This document shows positions 1 through 6,672 of a stretch of 8,430 nt of DNA, piece after piece (positions within the stretch are counted from its first letter, which is position 1; every line of letters begins with the position of its first letter). Under the pieces are notes generated by a model, which saw only the letters and a list, made by a program, of their open reading frames with translations, ran no database searches and was not told where the DNA came from. The stretch comes from JALZHR01 sp036389695 (GTDB lineage Bacteria; Acidobacteriota; Blastocatellia; Pyrinomonadales; Pyrinomonadaceae). The position numbers were made by a program, and so were the translations under genes. The stretch lies in NCBI GenBank assembly GCA_036389695.1, contig DASVWG010000002.1:1-8430 (forward strand). The letters run 5' to 3'.

Positions 1-540
1 GAAGATTTAGCGAAAATCAGCGAGAAAGTAAATCCGCTTTTCGAAGAATTAAAAGCCCGCGGAATCTCGGTCAAATACGACGATGACGACAAACAGCGCT
101 CGGGGTGGAAATTCGCCGAATACGAGCTGCGCGGCGTCCCCGTCCGCCTCGGCATCGGTCTGCGCGATTTGGAAAACGGCACCATCGAAGTCGCCCGCCG
201 CGACACTTTAACCAAAGAAAGTCGTCCGCTGGAAGGCGTTGCCGATTACGTCGCGAATCTTCTGGACGAAATCCAGGCAAACATCTACCAAAAAGCCTTG
301 AATTTCCGCGAAGAAAACACTTTTCGCGTCGACACGTGGGAAGATTTCAAAACCCAAATCGAAAAAGGCGGTTTTATATCCGCGCACTGGGACGGAACTT
401 CGGAAACCGAAGAAAAAATCAAGGAAGAAACCAAAGCCACAATCCGCTGCATTCCTCTGGACGCGCCGGAAGAATCGGGCACGTGCGTTTATTCGGGCAA
501 GCCGTCAGACAAACGCGTGATTTTCGCGCGGGCTTATTAA
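1..540 (+). CDS. proS: Prolyl-tRNA synthetase, C-terminal part (5' end outside window)
   Basis: Charges tRNA-Pro with proline in the cytoplasm. The frame is open from base 1 and ends in TAA at 538-540, giving 179 residues. Residues 1 to about 75 are the end of the anticodon-binding domain, with the family stretch GWKFAEYELRGVPVRLGIG at about 35-53. Residues about 95-179 are the extra C-terminal domain found in archaeal/eukaryote-like (type 3) ProRS, and the protein ends in ...FARAY. In that class the terminal Tyr is known to fold back towards the active site. The C-terminal domain is a zinc site in some relatives, but only two Cys are present here (C150 in IRCIP and C162 in GTCVYSG), so a four-Cys zinc site is absent. 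The catalytic domain lies upstream of the window. A strong terminator follows four bases after the stop. An ATG at 169 is internal, because family similarity continues upstream of it. Confidence 0.95.
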   Translation, partial: EDLAKISEKVNPLFEELKARGISVKYDDDDKQRSGWKFAEYELRGVPVRLGIGLRDLENGTIEVARRDTLTKESRPLEGVADYVANLLDEIQANIYQKALNFREENTFRVDTWEDFKTQIEKGGFISAHWDGTSETEEKIKEETKATIRCIPLDAPEESGTCVYSGKPSDKRVIFARAY

Positions 541-543
541 TAA

Positions 544-583
544 AAAAGCCGCAGAATTTTTTAATTGAAATTCTGCGGCTTTT
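544..583. terminator. Bidirectional intrinsic terminator between proS and the converging gene
   Basis: A perfect 16-bp inverted repeat (544-559 with 568-583) has an 8-base loop. Its core is GCCGCAGAATTT paired with AAATTCTGCGGC. It is flanked by an A-run on the left and T's on the right, so it gives a stem plus U-tract on either strand. It lies immediately after the proS stop and 47 bases beyond the stop of the minus-strand gene, fitting a shared terminator for two convergent genes. Confidence 0.9.
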
Positions 584-630
584 CTGCCATTTCTAATTAC
601 TCAAACTGAAACAACGTTATTTTTTAGCTT

Positions 631-1194
631 TCAATCGTACACGTCCGAATAATTTATGATAATTTCTCGTTTTATTTCATCTGAAAGACTAAATTTTTCG
701 CTCCAAATCTTTTTATACTGATTTCCCCCTTTTTTCAAAAAGAAGCCTATTTGAAATTGCCCTTTTTTATCTAAATATTTGAATAAAAAATGTGCGGCAA
801 TAAATTCCACCGTTAATGAATTTCCCGGTTTGATTTCGAATTCTTTCGCCCCTGTGCCGCAATGCAAAATCTCTTTTTCCTGGTTGTTAAATTTTACAAA
901 AGGAGGAGCGTAGCCTTCGAATTGACTCCAATATTTAAACGGCTCGGCACTGTGATTAATAATCTCAAAAACCAAAGTTGGTTGTTTGTCAATTTGCCCA
1001 TACTTTTTAAAACGAACTTCAATTTTGCCTTTCGAGTCGGTCGGATAAGTAGTTATAGCTGACTGGTTTTGTTCGACTGTATTAGATTTAAGTAAATCTA
1101 TATTAACGTAAAATAAGGCTGCAAAATTGACGAAAACAACTCCGCTGAGAAACGTAAATAAGGTAACGAGAGTTCTTGGAAAATATTTTTTCAT
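631..1194 (-). CDS. Unrecognised membrane-anchored protein with probable beta-sandwich domain
   Basis: A 187-residue protein that I do not recognise. Residues 1-7 are basic (MKKYFPR) and about 8-30 form one hydrophobic segment, so it is either a signal anchor or an uncleaved signal peptide. No lipobox Cys is present; the only Cys is C112. The remainder alternates beta-like stretches, including LVFEIINHSAEPF at 74-86, FEIKPGNSLTVEF at 119-131 and FQIGFFLKKG at 147-156. The 'N-S-x-E-P' turn and 'PG-S' strand pattern resemble small extracytoplasmic Ig-like domains, which is inference only. The gene is distinctly AT-rich and Lys/Phe/Asn-rich compared with its GC-richer neighbours, which suggests acquisition or weak codon selection. 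No Shine-Dalgarno site precedes the ATG. The stop is TGA, and the gene lies 71 bases downstream of acyl-CoA dehydrogenase on the same strand. Confidence 0.75.
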   Translation of the reverse strand: MKKYFPRTLVTLFTFLSGVVFVNFAALFYVNIDLLKSNTVEQNQSAITTYPTDSKGKIEVRFKKYGQIDKQPTLVFEIINHSAEPFKYWSQFEGYAPPFVKFNNQEKEILHCGTGAKEFEIKPGNSLTVEFIAAHFLFKYLDKKGQFQIGFFLKKGGNQYKKIWSEKFSLSDEIKREIIINYSDVYD

Positions 1195-1199
1195 TTGTA

Positions 1200-1205
1200 T
1201 TTATA
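1200..1205 (-). promoter_or_regulatory. Possible -10 hexamer just upstream of the 631-1194 gene
   Basis: Read on the minus strand, TATAAA ends five bases before the ATG and no Shine-Dalgarno sequence is present. If it is used, transcription would start at or next to the start codon, giving a leaderless mRNA. No convincing -35 box is seen about 17 bases further up. The 71-base gap up to 1265 is AT-rich and holds no obvious hairpin terminator for the upstream dehydrogenase gene, so read-through from that gene is an alternative. Confidence 0.2.
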
Positions 1206-1265
1206 TTTGATGTTTACATAATTTCCTAGCATTTAGCCGAACGATATAAGTTTATTAATCTTGCA

Positions 1266-2411
1266 TTAATCTTTCAAAATCCCGCGCGAAATCACAATTC
1301 TTTGAATCTCGCTCGTGCCTTCGTAAATCGTCGTGATGCGGGCGTCGCGATAGTATTTTTCGACGTTGTAGTGGCGCGAATAGCCGTTGCCACCGTGAAT
1401 CTGGATGGCTTCGGCGCAGACTTTGTTGGCGGTTTCCGAGGCGTAAAGCTTTGCCATCGAGCTGAAAACGCCGACGTTTCTCGCGCCGGAATCTTTCAGC
1501 GCGGCGGCGCGCAAAGTCAGTAAACGCGCGGCTTCGGTTTCGGTGTGCATATCGGCGAGCTTGTGCTGGATTGCCTGAAATTCGGCAATCGGCTGCCCGA
1601 AAGCCGTGCGGTCTTTCGCGTATTTCGCAGATTCTTCGAGCGCGGCTTGCGCGATGCCGACCGACAAAGCGGCGATGCCGATACGTCCGTTGTCGAGCGA
1701 GCCGAAAGCGACTCGCATCCCGCCGCCGACGCCGCCGAGAACGTTTTCTTTCGGAACTTTGACGTCGGTTAAGCTCATCTCGGTCGTTTGCGACGCGCGT
1801 TGTCCGAGCTTGTGTTCGACGGAAGAAACCTTTAATCCTTCCGCGTCGCCGTCAATCAAAAACGCCGTGATTTCCTTTTTGCCGTCGCGCTCGCCCGTGA
1901 CCGCCATCACGAGATAAACTCCGGCGATGCCGCCGTTCGTCACCCACGATTTCGTGCCGTTTAAAATATAATAATCGCCGTTTTCGACGGCGCGCGTTTT
2001 TTGATTCATCGCGTCTGAACCGGCTTGCGGCTCGCTCAGACAAAACGCGCCAAGCTTTTCGCCTTTCGCCAGCGGAACGAGATATTTACGCTTCTGCTCT
2101 TCCGTTCCGAAGCTCAAAATCGGGTAGCAGCAAACCGAATTCGTCACCGAAATAATCACCGCGACCGACGCGTCGGCTTTCGCGATTTCTTCCAGCGCCA
2201 GCGCGTAAGAAACCGTATCAAAACCCGCGCCGCCGTATTCTTCGGGAATAATCATCCCCAAAAGTCCGAGCTCCGCCAAGCCTTCAATCTGCTCTTGCGG
2301 AAATTTCTCCGCCTCGTCATATTCACGCGCCCGCGTCGCAATCTCGTTCTGCGCAAACTCGCGCACGCTGGCGCGCACCATCTGCTGTTCTTCGTTTAAT
2401 TCCAGATTCAT
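1266..2411 (-). CDS. Acyl-CoA dehydrogenase (short/branched-chain type)
   Basis: An FAD-dependent enzyme that oxidises an acyl-CoA to the trans-2-enoyl-CoA and passes electrons to electron-transfer flavoprotein, in fatty-acid or branched-chain amino-acid breakdown. At 381 residues it has the full family length. The N-terminal helical domain is about 1-118. The middle beta domain is about 119-218, with the signature AFCLSEPQAGSD at 122-133 and WVTNG at 156-160. The C-terminal helical domain is about 230-381, with DRTAFGQPI at 267-275, HGGNGY at 339-344 and IYEGTSEIQ at 362-370. E364 sits where butyryl-CoA-type and medium-chain enzymes carry their catalytic base, so the enzyme looks active. Substrate chain length cannot be read from the sequence. 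The ATG start matches the usual N-terminus (LNEEQQMVRASVREFA); the ribosome site is weak. No etfAB or other beta-oxidation gene is in the window. Confidence 0.95.
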   Translation of the reverse strand: MNLELNEEQQMVRASVREFAQNEIATRAREYDEAEKFPQEQIEGLAELGLLGMIIPEEYGGAGFDTVSYALALEEIAKADASVAVIISVTNSVCCYPILSFGTEEQKRKYLVPLAKGEKLGAFCLSEPQAGSDAMNQKTRAVENGDYYILNGTKSWVTNGGIAGVYLVMAVTGERDGKKEITAFLIDGDAEGLKVSSVEHKLGQRASQTTEMSLTDVKVPKENVLGGVGGGMRVAFGSLDNGRIGIAALSVGIAQAALEESAKYAKDRTAFGQPIAEFQAIQHKLADMHTETEAARLLTLRAAALKDSGARNVGVFSSMAKLYASETANKVCAEAIQIHGGNGYSRHYNVEKYYRDARITTIYEGTSEIQRIVISRGILKD

Positions 2412-2565
2412 AAACTCGATTTTAAATTGAGTCGGTCAAAATAAGAAATGACTGGCGAAAATGAATAATGGAACGTCTTTTGCTTGCCGTCTGATTATAA
2501 ATAATTTTCTGTATCGTTTTTGTGCAGAAGTTTTTTAAATTTCAGAACAAGGGAAGGTTAAAAAG
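2412..2565. promoter_or_regulatory. Divergent promoter region with overlapping -10-like boxes
   Basis: This 154-base AT-rich gap separates two divergently read genes, so it should hold a promoter for each. On the minus strand a perfect TATAAT (2494-2499) lies about 80 bases before the dehydrogenase ATG. On the plus strand TATAAA (2496-2501) lies about 65 bases before the small gene. The two share the palindrome TTATAA (2495-2500). I could not find a good -35 box at the right spacing for either, so the exact start sites are uncertain. No coding potential is seen. Confidence 0.35.
2551..2557 (+). promoter_or_regulatory. Shine-Dalgarno site of the 38-residue gene
   Basis: GGGAAGG lies eight bases before the ATG at 2566. 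The strong site and correct spacing are main reasons for calling such a short ORF a gene. Confidence 0.65.
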
Positions 2566-2682
2566 ATGAATACACCATTAAAAGGACTGATTGCGGGCGC
2601 GGCTGCCTGGAAATTCGGCGGCGGCATTTTTTCAATGATTATTATATTTCTGGTCGTTTTCTGGCTGCTCGGAAGATGCTAG
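2566..2682 (+). CDS. Small single-pass membrane protein, 38 residues
   Basis: A short ORF from ATG to TAG encoding 38 residues. The N-terminus is small and weakly basic (MNTPLKG). Residues 8-20 are Ala/Gly-rich with a Trp-Lys-Phe (LIAGAAAWKFGGG). Residues 21-35 form a strongly hydrophobic segment (IFSMIIIFLVVFWLL), and the protein ends GRC. It would sit in the cytoplasmic membrane as one helix, perhaps extended by a Gly-rich half-helix. Support comes from the good Shine-Dalgarno site, a promoter-like divergent upstream region, and G+C-rich wobble use (GCG GGC GCG GCT GCC) inside otherwise AT-rich intergenic DNA. I do not know its function. I suspect a conserved small-protein family, but no search was possible. 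A heptamer-repeat hairpin starts five bases after the stop and may act as its terminator. Confidence 0.65.
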   Translation: MNTPLKGLIAGAAAWKFGGGIFSMIIIFLVVFWLLGRC

Positions 2683-2686
2683 TTTG

Positions 2687-2818
2687 AAAATGCAAAATGC
2701 AAAATGCAAAATGCAAAATATTTGGAAGAAGAATTTAGAATTTAGAATTAAATCTTCTTCCATTTTGCATTTTGCATTTTGCGTTTTGCATTAATAAACG
2801 TTTTGCGTTTTGCATTAA
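2687..2818. repeat. Heptamer-repeat hairpin element (AAAATGC / GCATTTT)
   Basis: The left arm is four exact tandem copies of AAAATGC (2687-2714) and a partial fifth. The right arm is the reverse complement, starting at 2762. Bases 2689-2718 pair with 2763-2792 over 30 bp with a single T-G exception (2698/2783). After a 4-base bulge (2719-2722), 2723-2732 pairs with 2753-2762 over another 10 bp (core GGAAGAAGA/TCTTCTTCC). The 20-base apex carries a different heptamer twice (AATTTAG). Beyond the hairpin, the 18-bp block TTTTGCGTTTTGCATTAA occurs twice (2777-2794 and 2801-2818), which looks like a recent duplication. The element fills the whole gap between two convergent genes and ends one base before the FHA-PrsW stop codon, so it could terminate both. 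Confidence 0.9.
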
Positions 2819-2819
2819 A

Positions 2820-4331
2820 TTAAACCTTGTCTCGCCATTTTATAACTTCTTCGCGGAGAATCGGATTTTGCTGGAAGCTGGCGGTTTGTCCCTGCGCGGC
2901 GGTGGCGCGCTGGATGTGCCAGTAGGTTAAGCCGAGCTTGCCGACGGCGCGCAGGAATCTTTTTCGCGGTCGATATTTATTTGTGCCGATGGCGCCTAAA
3001 AGCCAGCCCGAGCTTCTGAAAGCGGAAGTCGCGATATTGAACTGCTCCTGCGTTATCAAGCCGCGTATCACGTCAATCGCCAGCATTTCCTTTAAAATTT
3101 TATTCTGCCGGTACATTATGTAGCCCGCGAAACAGACGAAAATTACGAAAAACGGAAATTGCAAAAACAGATAACCGAGCCAGAAGCCTTCGAAGCCGAA
3201 AAAGGTCGGCGTGCCGTTCCAGATGGCGTGGAGCAGAACGGCGCAGCCGTAGCCAATCACCGGCAGAAGTATGCGGACGATTATATTGTGCGATTCGCGC
3301 GCGATGCCGCAGCCAATGCCGGTCATGGCGGTAAACGTGACGTGCGCGAAAGGCGAAAGGATTCCGCGCAGGAAAAATAAAACGACGAGCGCCGGGATGC
3401 CGCCTTCGACCAATCCGCGACCGTAATAAAGCACGTTTTCGACCGTCGCGAAACCGAGCGCGATGGTGCCGGCGAAAACGATGCCGTCCAGAATGTCGTC
3501 GAACTCGTGGCGAAAGAAAATCAAAAGCAAAACCAAGCCGAAGCCTTTCGAGCCTTCTTCAAAAACCGGCGCTGATATGACGGCGGCGACGTCGCGCCCG
3601 AAAAACGCGCCCATCAAATCGTTAATCGTCGCCGAAAAAATCACTGCCACGAGCGCGCCCCACGCAAACGCCAAAGCCAGAAGCCAGAGCGGTTCGGGGT
3701 CGTAACGGTCGAGCCAGATGAGCGGCAAAATATAGATGCAAGCCGGGATGAAAGCGACCAGCGCCGCGACAAAAGCCGCCGCGATGCCGAGACTGCTGGT
3801 AATCATCACCGTCACAATCAGCGCCAGAAAGACGACGATGAAAATCGTAATGGCAATCGCGAGTTTTTTGCCGGTTTGACTTTTTGCCGGCTGCGCGTCC
3901 GGCGGGCGCACGCCGATGCGCGTCATCGACTCGCGCCAGTTCGCCGTCCGATTCTGAAGCGTCGGCGTCGAGGCGGGCATCTGAAAGCTTCCCAGCGTCG
4001 GCGGAAATTGATTCGGCGCGGCGGGCGGCGCTTCGATGTAAACTTTCACCAGCACGCCGTCTCTGCCGAGACTGAATGCGTCGCCGGTATTTAATTTCTG
4101 AAATTCGACCCGGTCGCCGTTGACGTAAGTTCCGTTCGTGCTGTTATTGTCGGTGAGGTAAAAACCGTCGGGCTTGGCTTCGATAAAAGCGTGTTTTGAC
4201 GAAACGACGCGCTCGTTGGCGTCGAACCTGACGTTGCAGTTAATGTCGCGCCCGAAGGTGAGAAACCCGCTGCCGAGCTCCGCCGTTTTTCCCGCCAGCG
4301 AACCGTTTTGAATCGTAATTTTTAATTTCAT
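2820..4331 (-). CDS. FHA domain fused to PrsW-family glutamic-type intramembrane protease
   Basis: Predicted to bind phosphothreonine peptides through a cytoplasmic FHA domain and to cut membrane proteins within the bilayer; PrsW of Bacillus cleaves anti-sigma factor RsiW. Numbering is from the ATG at 4331 (503 residues). FHA is about 1-100, with GR at 27-28, SSKH at 44-47 and NSTNG at 63-67, all canonical ligand contacts. A Pro-rich linker spans about 101-155. Several membrane helices occupy about 155-410. The PrsW motifs are complete: DRYDPEP at 208-214, EEGSK at 258-262, ATVEN with E298, SPFAH with H330, and HAIWN with H368. A basic tail of about 95 residues follows. A TTG at 4370 would add 13 residues, but the ATG is preferred because the FHA fold begins at it and GGAAG precedes it closely. 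Substrate unknown; no sigma/anti-sigma pair is in the window. The stop directly abuts the repeat hairpin. Confidence 0.9.
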   Translation of the reverse strand: MKLKITIQNGSLAGKTAELGSGFLTFGRDINCNVRFDANERVVSSKHAFIEAKPDGFYLTDNNSTNGTYVNGDRVEFQKLNTGDAFSLGRDGVLVKVYIEAPPAAPNQFPPTLGSFQMPASTPTLQNRTANWRESMTRIGVRPPDAQPAKSQTGKKLAIAITIFIVVFLALIVTVMITSSLGIAAAFVAALVAFIPACIYILPLIWLDRYDPEPLWLLALAFAWGALVAVIFSATINDLMGAFFGRDVAAVISAPVFEEGSKGFGLVLLLIFFRHEFDDILDGIVFAGTIALGFATVENVLYYGRGLVEGGIPALVVLFFLRGILSPFAHVTFTAMTGIGCGIARESHNIIVRILLPVIGYGCAVLLHAIWNGTPTFFGFEGFWLGYLFLQFPFFVIFVCFAGYIMYRQNKILKEMLAIDVIRGLITQEQFNIATSAFRSSGWLLGAIGTNKYRPRKRFLRAVGKLGLTYWHIQRATAAQGQTASFQQNPILREEVIKWRDKV

Positions 4332-4415
4332 CGCGCTTCCGGTAATAGAAATCTTTACAAGTTTCTTCAATTTTCTTTCTTACGTCAAAAGCAGCCGCCG
4401 GAAAATGTTTTCAAT

Positions 4416-4447
4416 AAAAAAAACGGCTCGAAAGTTCAAGCCGTTTT
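4416..4447 (-). terminator. Intrinsic terminator of the secreted propeller gene
   Basis: Read on the minus strand, AAAACGGCT and AGCCGTTTT form a 9-bp stem (4420-4428 with 4439-4447) around a 10-base loop. A run of eight T's follows (complement of 4416-4423). It lies 22 bases beyond the stop codon at 4470 and upstream of the FHA-PrsW gene, so the two genes are probably separate transcription units. Confidence 0.85.
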
Positions 4448-4469
4448 CGCTGTCTCTGTTTTTATTAAA

Positions 4470-6560
4470 TTACGGCTGTACCGAAGACGGCGAAGGAACA
4501 TCGCCGTTCTGACCGAAGCTTCGCGCCACGAACGCGCCGTTTGTGCTGTTCAGACGATACCACGCGTTGTCCGCGGCGCGGAAGACCGCCACGTCCGTTT
4601 TGCCGTCGCCGTCATAATCGGCGGGAATCGGCATATCGCTCGAAATACCGAAACGATAAACGCTCAGCGACTTATTCTGGCTGTTCATAATATACCAGTT
4701 GCCTTCGGCGGGGCGATAAACCGCTAAATCCGTTTTTGCGTCGCCGTCAAAATCGCCCGCCAGCGGCTTATCAGACGAGATGCCGAACTGCGCGCCGAGA
4801 AGCAGGCTCGAAGAGCTTTGCAGAATATACCAGGTGCCGTTTGACGGTCGCCAGACAGCCAAATCGATTTTGCCGTCGCCTTCAAAATCGCCGACCAGCG
4901 GTTTATCCGTCGAGATGCCGAATTGAGTTCCGCGAAATCCGAGCGTGCTCTGCTGGATATACCACGTTCCGTTTGAAGGACGCCAGACGGCGAAATCGGT
5001 TTTGCCGTCCGAATCGTAATCGCCCGCCACCGGAACGTCGCCGTTTGTGCCGAACTGCGCGGCGAAAAATCCGCGCGTGCTGCCCAGGATATACCAGACG
5101 CCGTCGGACGGACGCCAGACGGCGATGTCGGCTTTATTGTCGCCGTCAAAATCACCGGCTTCGATTTTATCCGCGCTCGCGCCGAATTGCGTCGCGCTCG
5201 TCGCGCCGAGAGTGCTTCTTTCGATTGACCAGACGCCCGTAGACGGCGTGTAAACCGAAATGTCCGTTTTGCCGTCGCCGTCAAAATCGGAAACCTGATT
5301 TTTCGGCAGCGCGCTCGTGCCCGTGACGTCGAGAATCAACAAACCGTATGTCAAATCGCCCGCCAGAACTTTGTCCTCGCCCAGAAACGGATAAACCGCC
5401 CAGTTGCCGTCGAAGGTCGACGGCAGAACATTTTGCTGCCTGTCGCTGCCGCAAACCATATCCCACGGCTCGGCGTTTAAAAGACTCAGCGTTTCTTCCG
5501 CGGGCGGCGCAAACTGCGGTTGGTAAGTGTCGTATTGACCGACGCGTTTCGGGTCGGACGGATTTGTGCCGATGTCGAAAACCTGCAAACCGGCTTGATA
5601 CCACGCGACATACAATTTGTTGCCCATCACGACCGGATTGTGCGGCGTGACGGCATTTAAAGCCAAATCGTTCATTCCGATGCGCTTAACGAGAAGCGGC
5701 TGCGCCGGATTGGAAACGTTGTAAACGCGCACGTCGCCGTTGCCGTTGCCGGTTTCGCGACAGCTATACAGGAAATTTCCGTCTTCGCTCGACCAATTGC
5801 TGTGCATACTGTTTCCGGCGGTCGTCGAAGTCGCGTCTTCGATAAAGCCTAAAAGCTGCGGCGCCTGCGTCGCGATGTTCGAAATATCGTAGATTTCCGA
5901 CCTGCCGCGCGTGGTCGCGTTGCCCCAGCCGGACGTAAACATACGGTTGCCGCGAATGTGAACCGCGTGAACCCAGCTGACTTCGGTCGGATTGATGTCG
6001 CGGACAAAGACCGGCGCGGCGGGATTCGTGACGTTGATGACTTTTAGAATCTTGTTCGAAAATCCGTTAAAATTTTCAATCAGATAGGTCGCGCCGTTTT
6101 GCTGAAAAACGACCATCTCGTGAATCGACGCGAAACCGTTGCCGTTTAAGGCGTTGACCGTTCCGAGCAAAACCGGCGCGGTCGGGTTGGTCAAATCGAC
6201 GATATGCACGCCGCCGCCGTTGCCGCTGCCGAAATAGCCGCGCGTTCCGATGACGATGGCTTCGAGAAACTGCTGGCTGCCGCCCGGATTATACCAGGCG
6301 GAAAGCGTCGGCGCGTCCGGGTTCGAGACATTGTAGATAAAAGCCCCGCGACAGCCGTAACTGCCCTGCACGGCGATATTGCCGTCGGCGTAAATATCGG
6401 CGAACTTCGAACGCGAGCTTCCCGAATCGCAGTTCGGCGTAATCTGCGCTCTCAAGCGCACTTTCTGCGCCGCCGCGTCGGCGCTCAAGCCCGCCAGCAA
6501 GACAAACAAACCGAAAAAGACCAAAGAAATTTTCGATTTCTTAACGTCCCGAATACTCAT
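4470..6560 (-). CDS. Secreted double beta-propeller protein: LVIVD repeats plus FG-GAP/VCBS repeats
   Basis: A 696-residue exported protein. The signal peptide is about 1-31, with a basic MSIRDVKKSK, a hydrophobic core about 11-25, and cleavage likely after ADAAA. Residues about 50-420 carry seven LVIVD-like motifs: AFIYNVSNP at 73, VHIVDLTNP at 118, LKVINVTNP at 172, SEIYDISN at 221, VRVYNVSNP at 277, LQVFDIGTNP at 325 and LLILDVTG at 407. Seven motifs fit a seven-bladed propeller. Residues 425-696 are six FG-GAP/VCBS-type repeats of 44-45 residues, each opening with a calcium-loop pattern (DxDGDxKxD) starting at D425, 470, 514, 558, 603 and 648, then an AVxRP and a WYI strand. The role is unknown; such proteins are usually surface or extracellular and bind carbohydrate, protein or metal. 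No sorting motif is seen at the C-terminus. AGGAG lies seven bases before the ATG. Confidence 0.9.
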   Translation of the reverse strand: MSIRDVKKSKISLVFFGLFVLLAGLSADAAAQKVRLRAQITPNCDSGSSRSKFADIYADGNIAVQGSYGCRGAFIYNVSNPDAPTLSAWYNPGGSQQFLEAIVIGTRGYFGSGNGGGVHIVDLTNPTAPVLLGTVNALNGNGFASIHEMVVFQQNGATYLIENFNGFSNKILKVINVTNPAAPVFVRDINPTEVSWVHAVHIRGNRMFTSGWGNATTRGRSEIYDISNIATQAPQLLGFIEDATSTTAGNSMHSNWSSEDGNFLYSCRETGNGNGDVRVYNVSNPAQPLLVKRIGMNDLALNAVTPHNPVVMGNKLYVAWYQAGLQVFDIGTNPSDPKRVGQYDTYQPQFAPPAEETLSLLNAEPWDMVCGSDRQQNVLPSTFDGNWAVYPFLGEDKVLAGDLTYGLLILDVTGTSALPKNQVSDFDGDGKTDISVYTPSTGVWSIERSTLGATSATQFGASADKIEAGDFDGDNKADIAVWRPSDGVWYILGSTRGFFAAQFGTNGDVPVAGDYDSDGKTDFAVWRPSNGTWYIQQSTLGFRGTQFGISTDKPLVGDFEGDGKIDLAVWRPSNGTWYILQSSSSLLLGAQFGISSDKPLAGDFDGDAKTDLAVYRPAEGNWYIMNSQNKSLSVYRFGISSDMPIPADYDGDGKTDVAVFRAADNAWYRLNSTNGAFVARSFGQNGDVPSPSSVQP
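4473..5288 (-). repeat. Six in-gene tandem repeats of 132-135 bp
   Basis: The six FG-GAP/VCBS units are visible as degenerate DNA repeats. Unit starts at the first Asp codon fall at 5288, 5153, 5021, 4889, 4754 and 4619, stepping 135, 132, 132, 135 and 135 bases. The best conserved DNA encodes the calcium loop (GACGGCGA-type) and AVWRPS. The third and fourth units share the run VWRPSNGTWYI. Such repeats can recombine, so copy number may vary between strains. Confidence 0.85.
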
Positions 6561-6672
6561 TTTTATCTCCTATGAATCTGTCCGAAAATGAATGATTGTT
6601 CAAAGTAGTATTTTGGTGCGTTTTACGAAAAAACGCAACCTAAATCAGCTATAAAGCTAGTTTTAATAAAGT
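6561..6672 (-). promoter_or_regulatory. Leader region of the secreted propeller gene, with a small hairpin
   Basis: The 112-base gap carries an AGGAG ribosome site (plus-strand CTCCT at 6567-6571). It also has an 8-bp inverted repeat TGCGTTTT/AAAACGCA (6617-6624 with 6630-6637, 5-base loop). No clean U-tract follows on the minus strand, so the hairpin is a poor terminator for the upstream gene and may be only a chance AT-rich palindrome. Promoter boxes are not clear: TTGCGT and CAAAAT are 17 bases apart but match weakly. Confidence 0.35.

Noticed and set aside
105..596. Open plus-strand frame of 163 residues overlapping proS
   Set aside because: It is Arg/His-rich with no family features, out of frame with clear ProRS sequence, and runs through the terminator. 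It is a shadow of the coding strand.
2025..2399. Plus-strand open frame of 124 residues opposite acyl-CoA dehydrogenase
   Set aside because: Antisense shadow caused by codon bias. The opposite strand encodes a complete, conserved enzyme.
2687..2714. AAAATGC tandem copies as a CRISPR-like or iteron origin array
   Set aside because: The units are contiguous without spacers, so this is not CRISPR. No replication gene or DnaA boxes are nearby, and the inverted second arm fits a hairpin element better than iterons.
4332..4370. TTG start at 4370 adding 13 residues to the FHA-PrsW protein
   Set aside because: The added residues are not part of the FHA fold and the ribosome site before TTG is weaker than GGAAG before the ATG at 4331. 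It remains possible.
4724..5284. Long alternative frame of 186 residues inside the secreted protein gene
   Set aside because: It lies in the FG-GAP repeat region, and its Arg/Ser/Ala-rich periodic sequence is the frame-shifted translation of those repeats. The main frame has a signal peptide and recognisable domains.
6617..6637. Hairpin TGCGTTTT/AAAACGCA as a terminator after the HARE-HTH-like gene
   Set aside because: The stem is short and AT-rich, and no T-run follows on the minus strand. It is noted within the leader region only.
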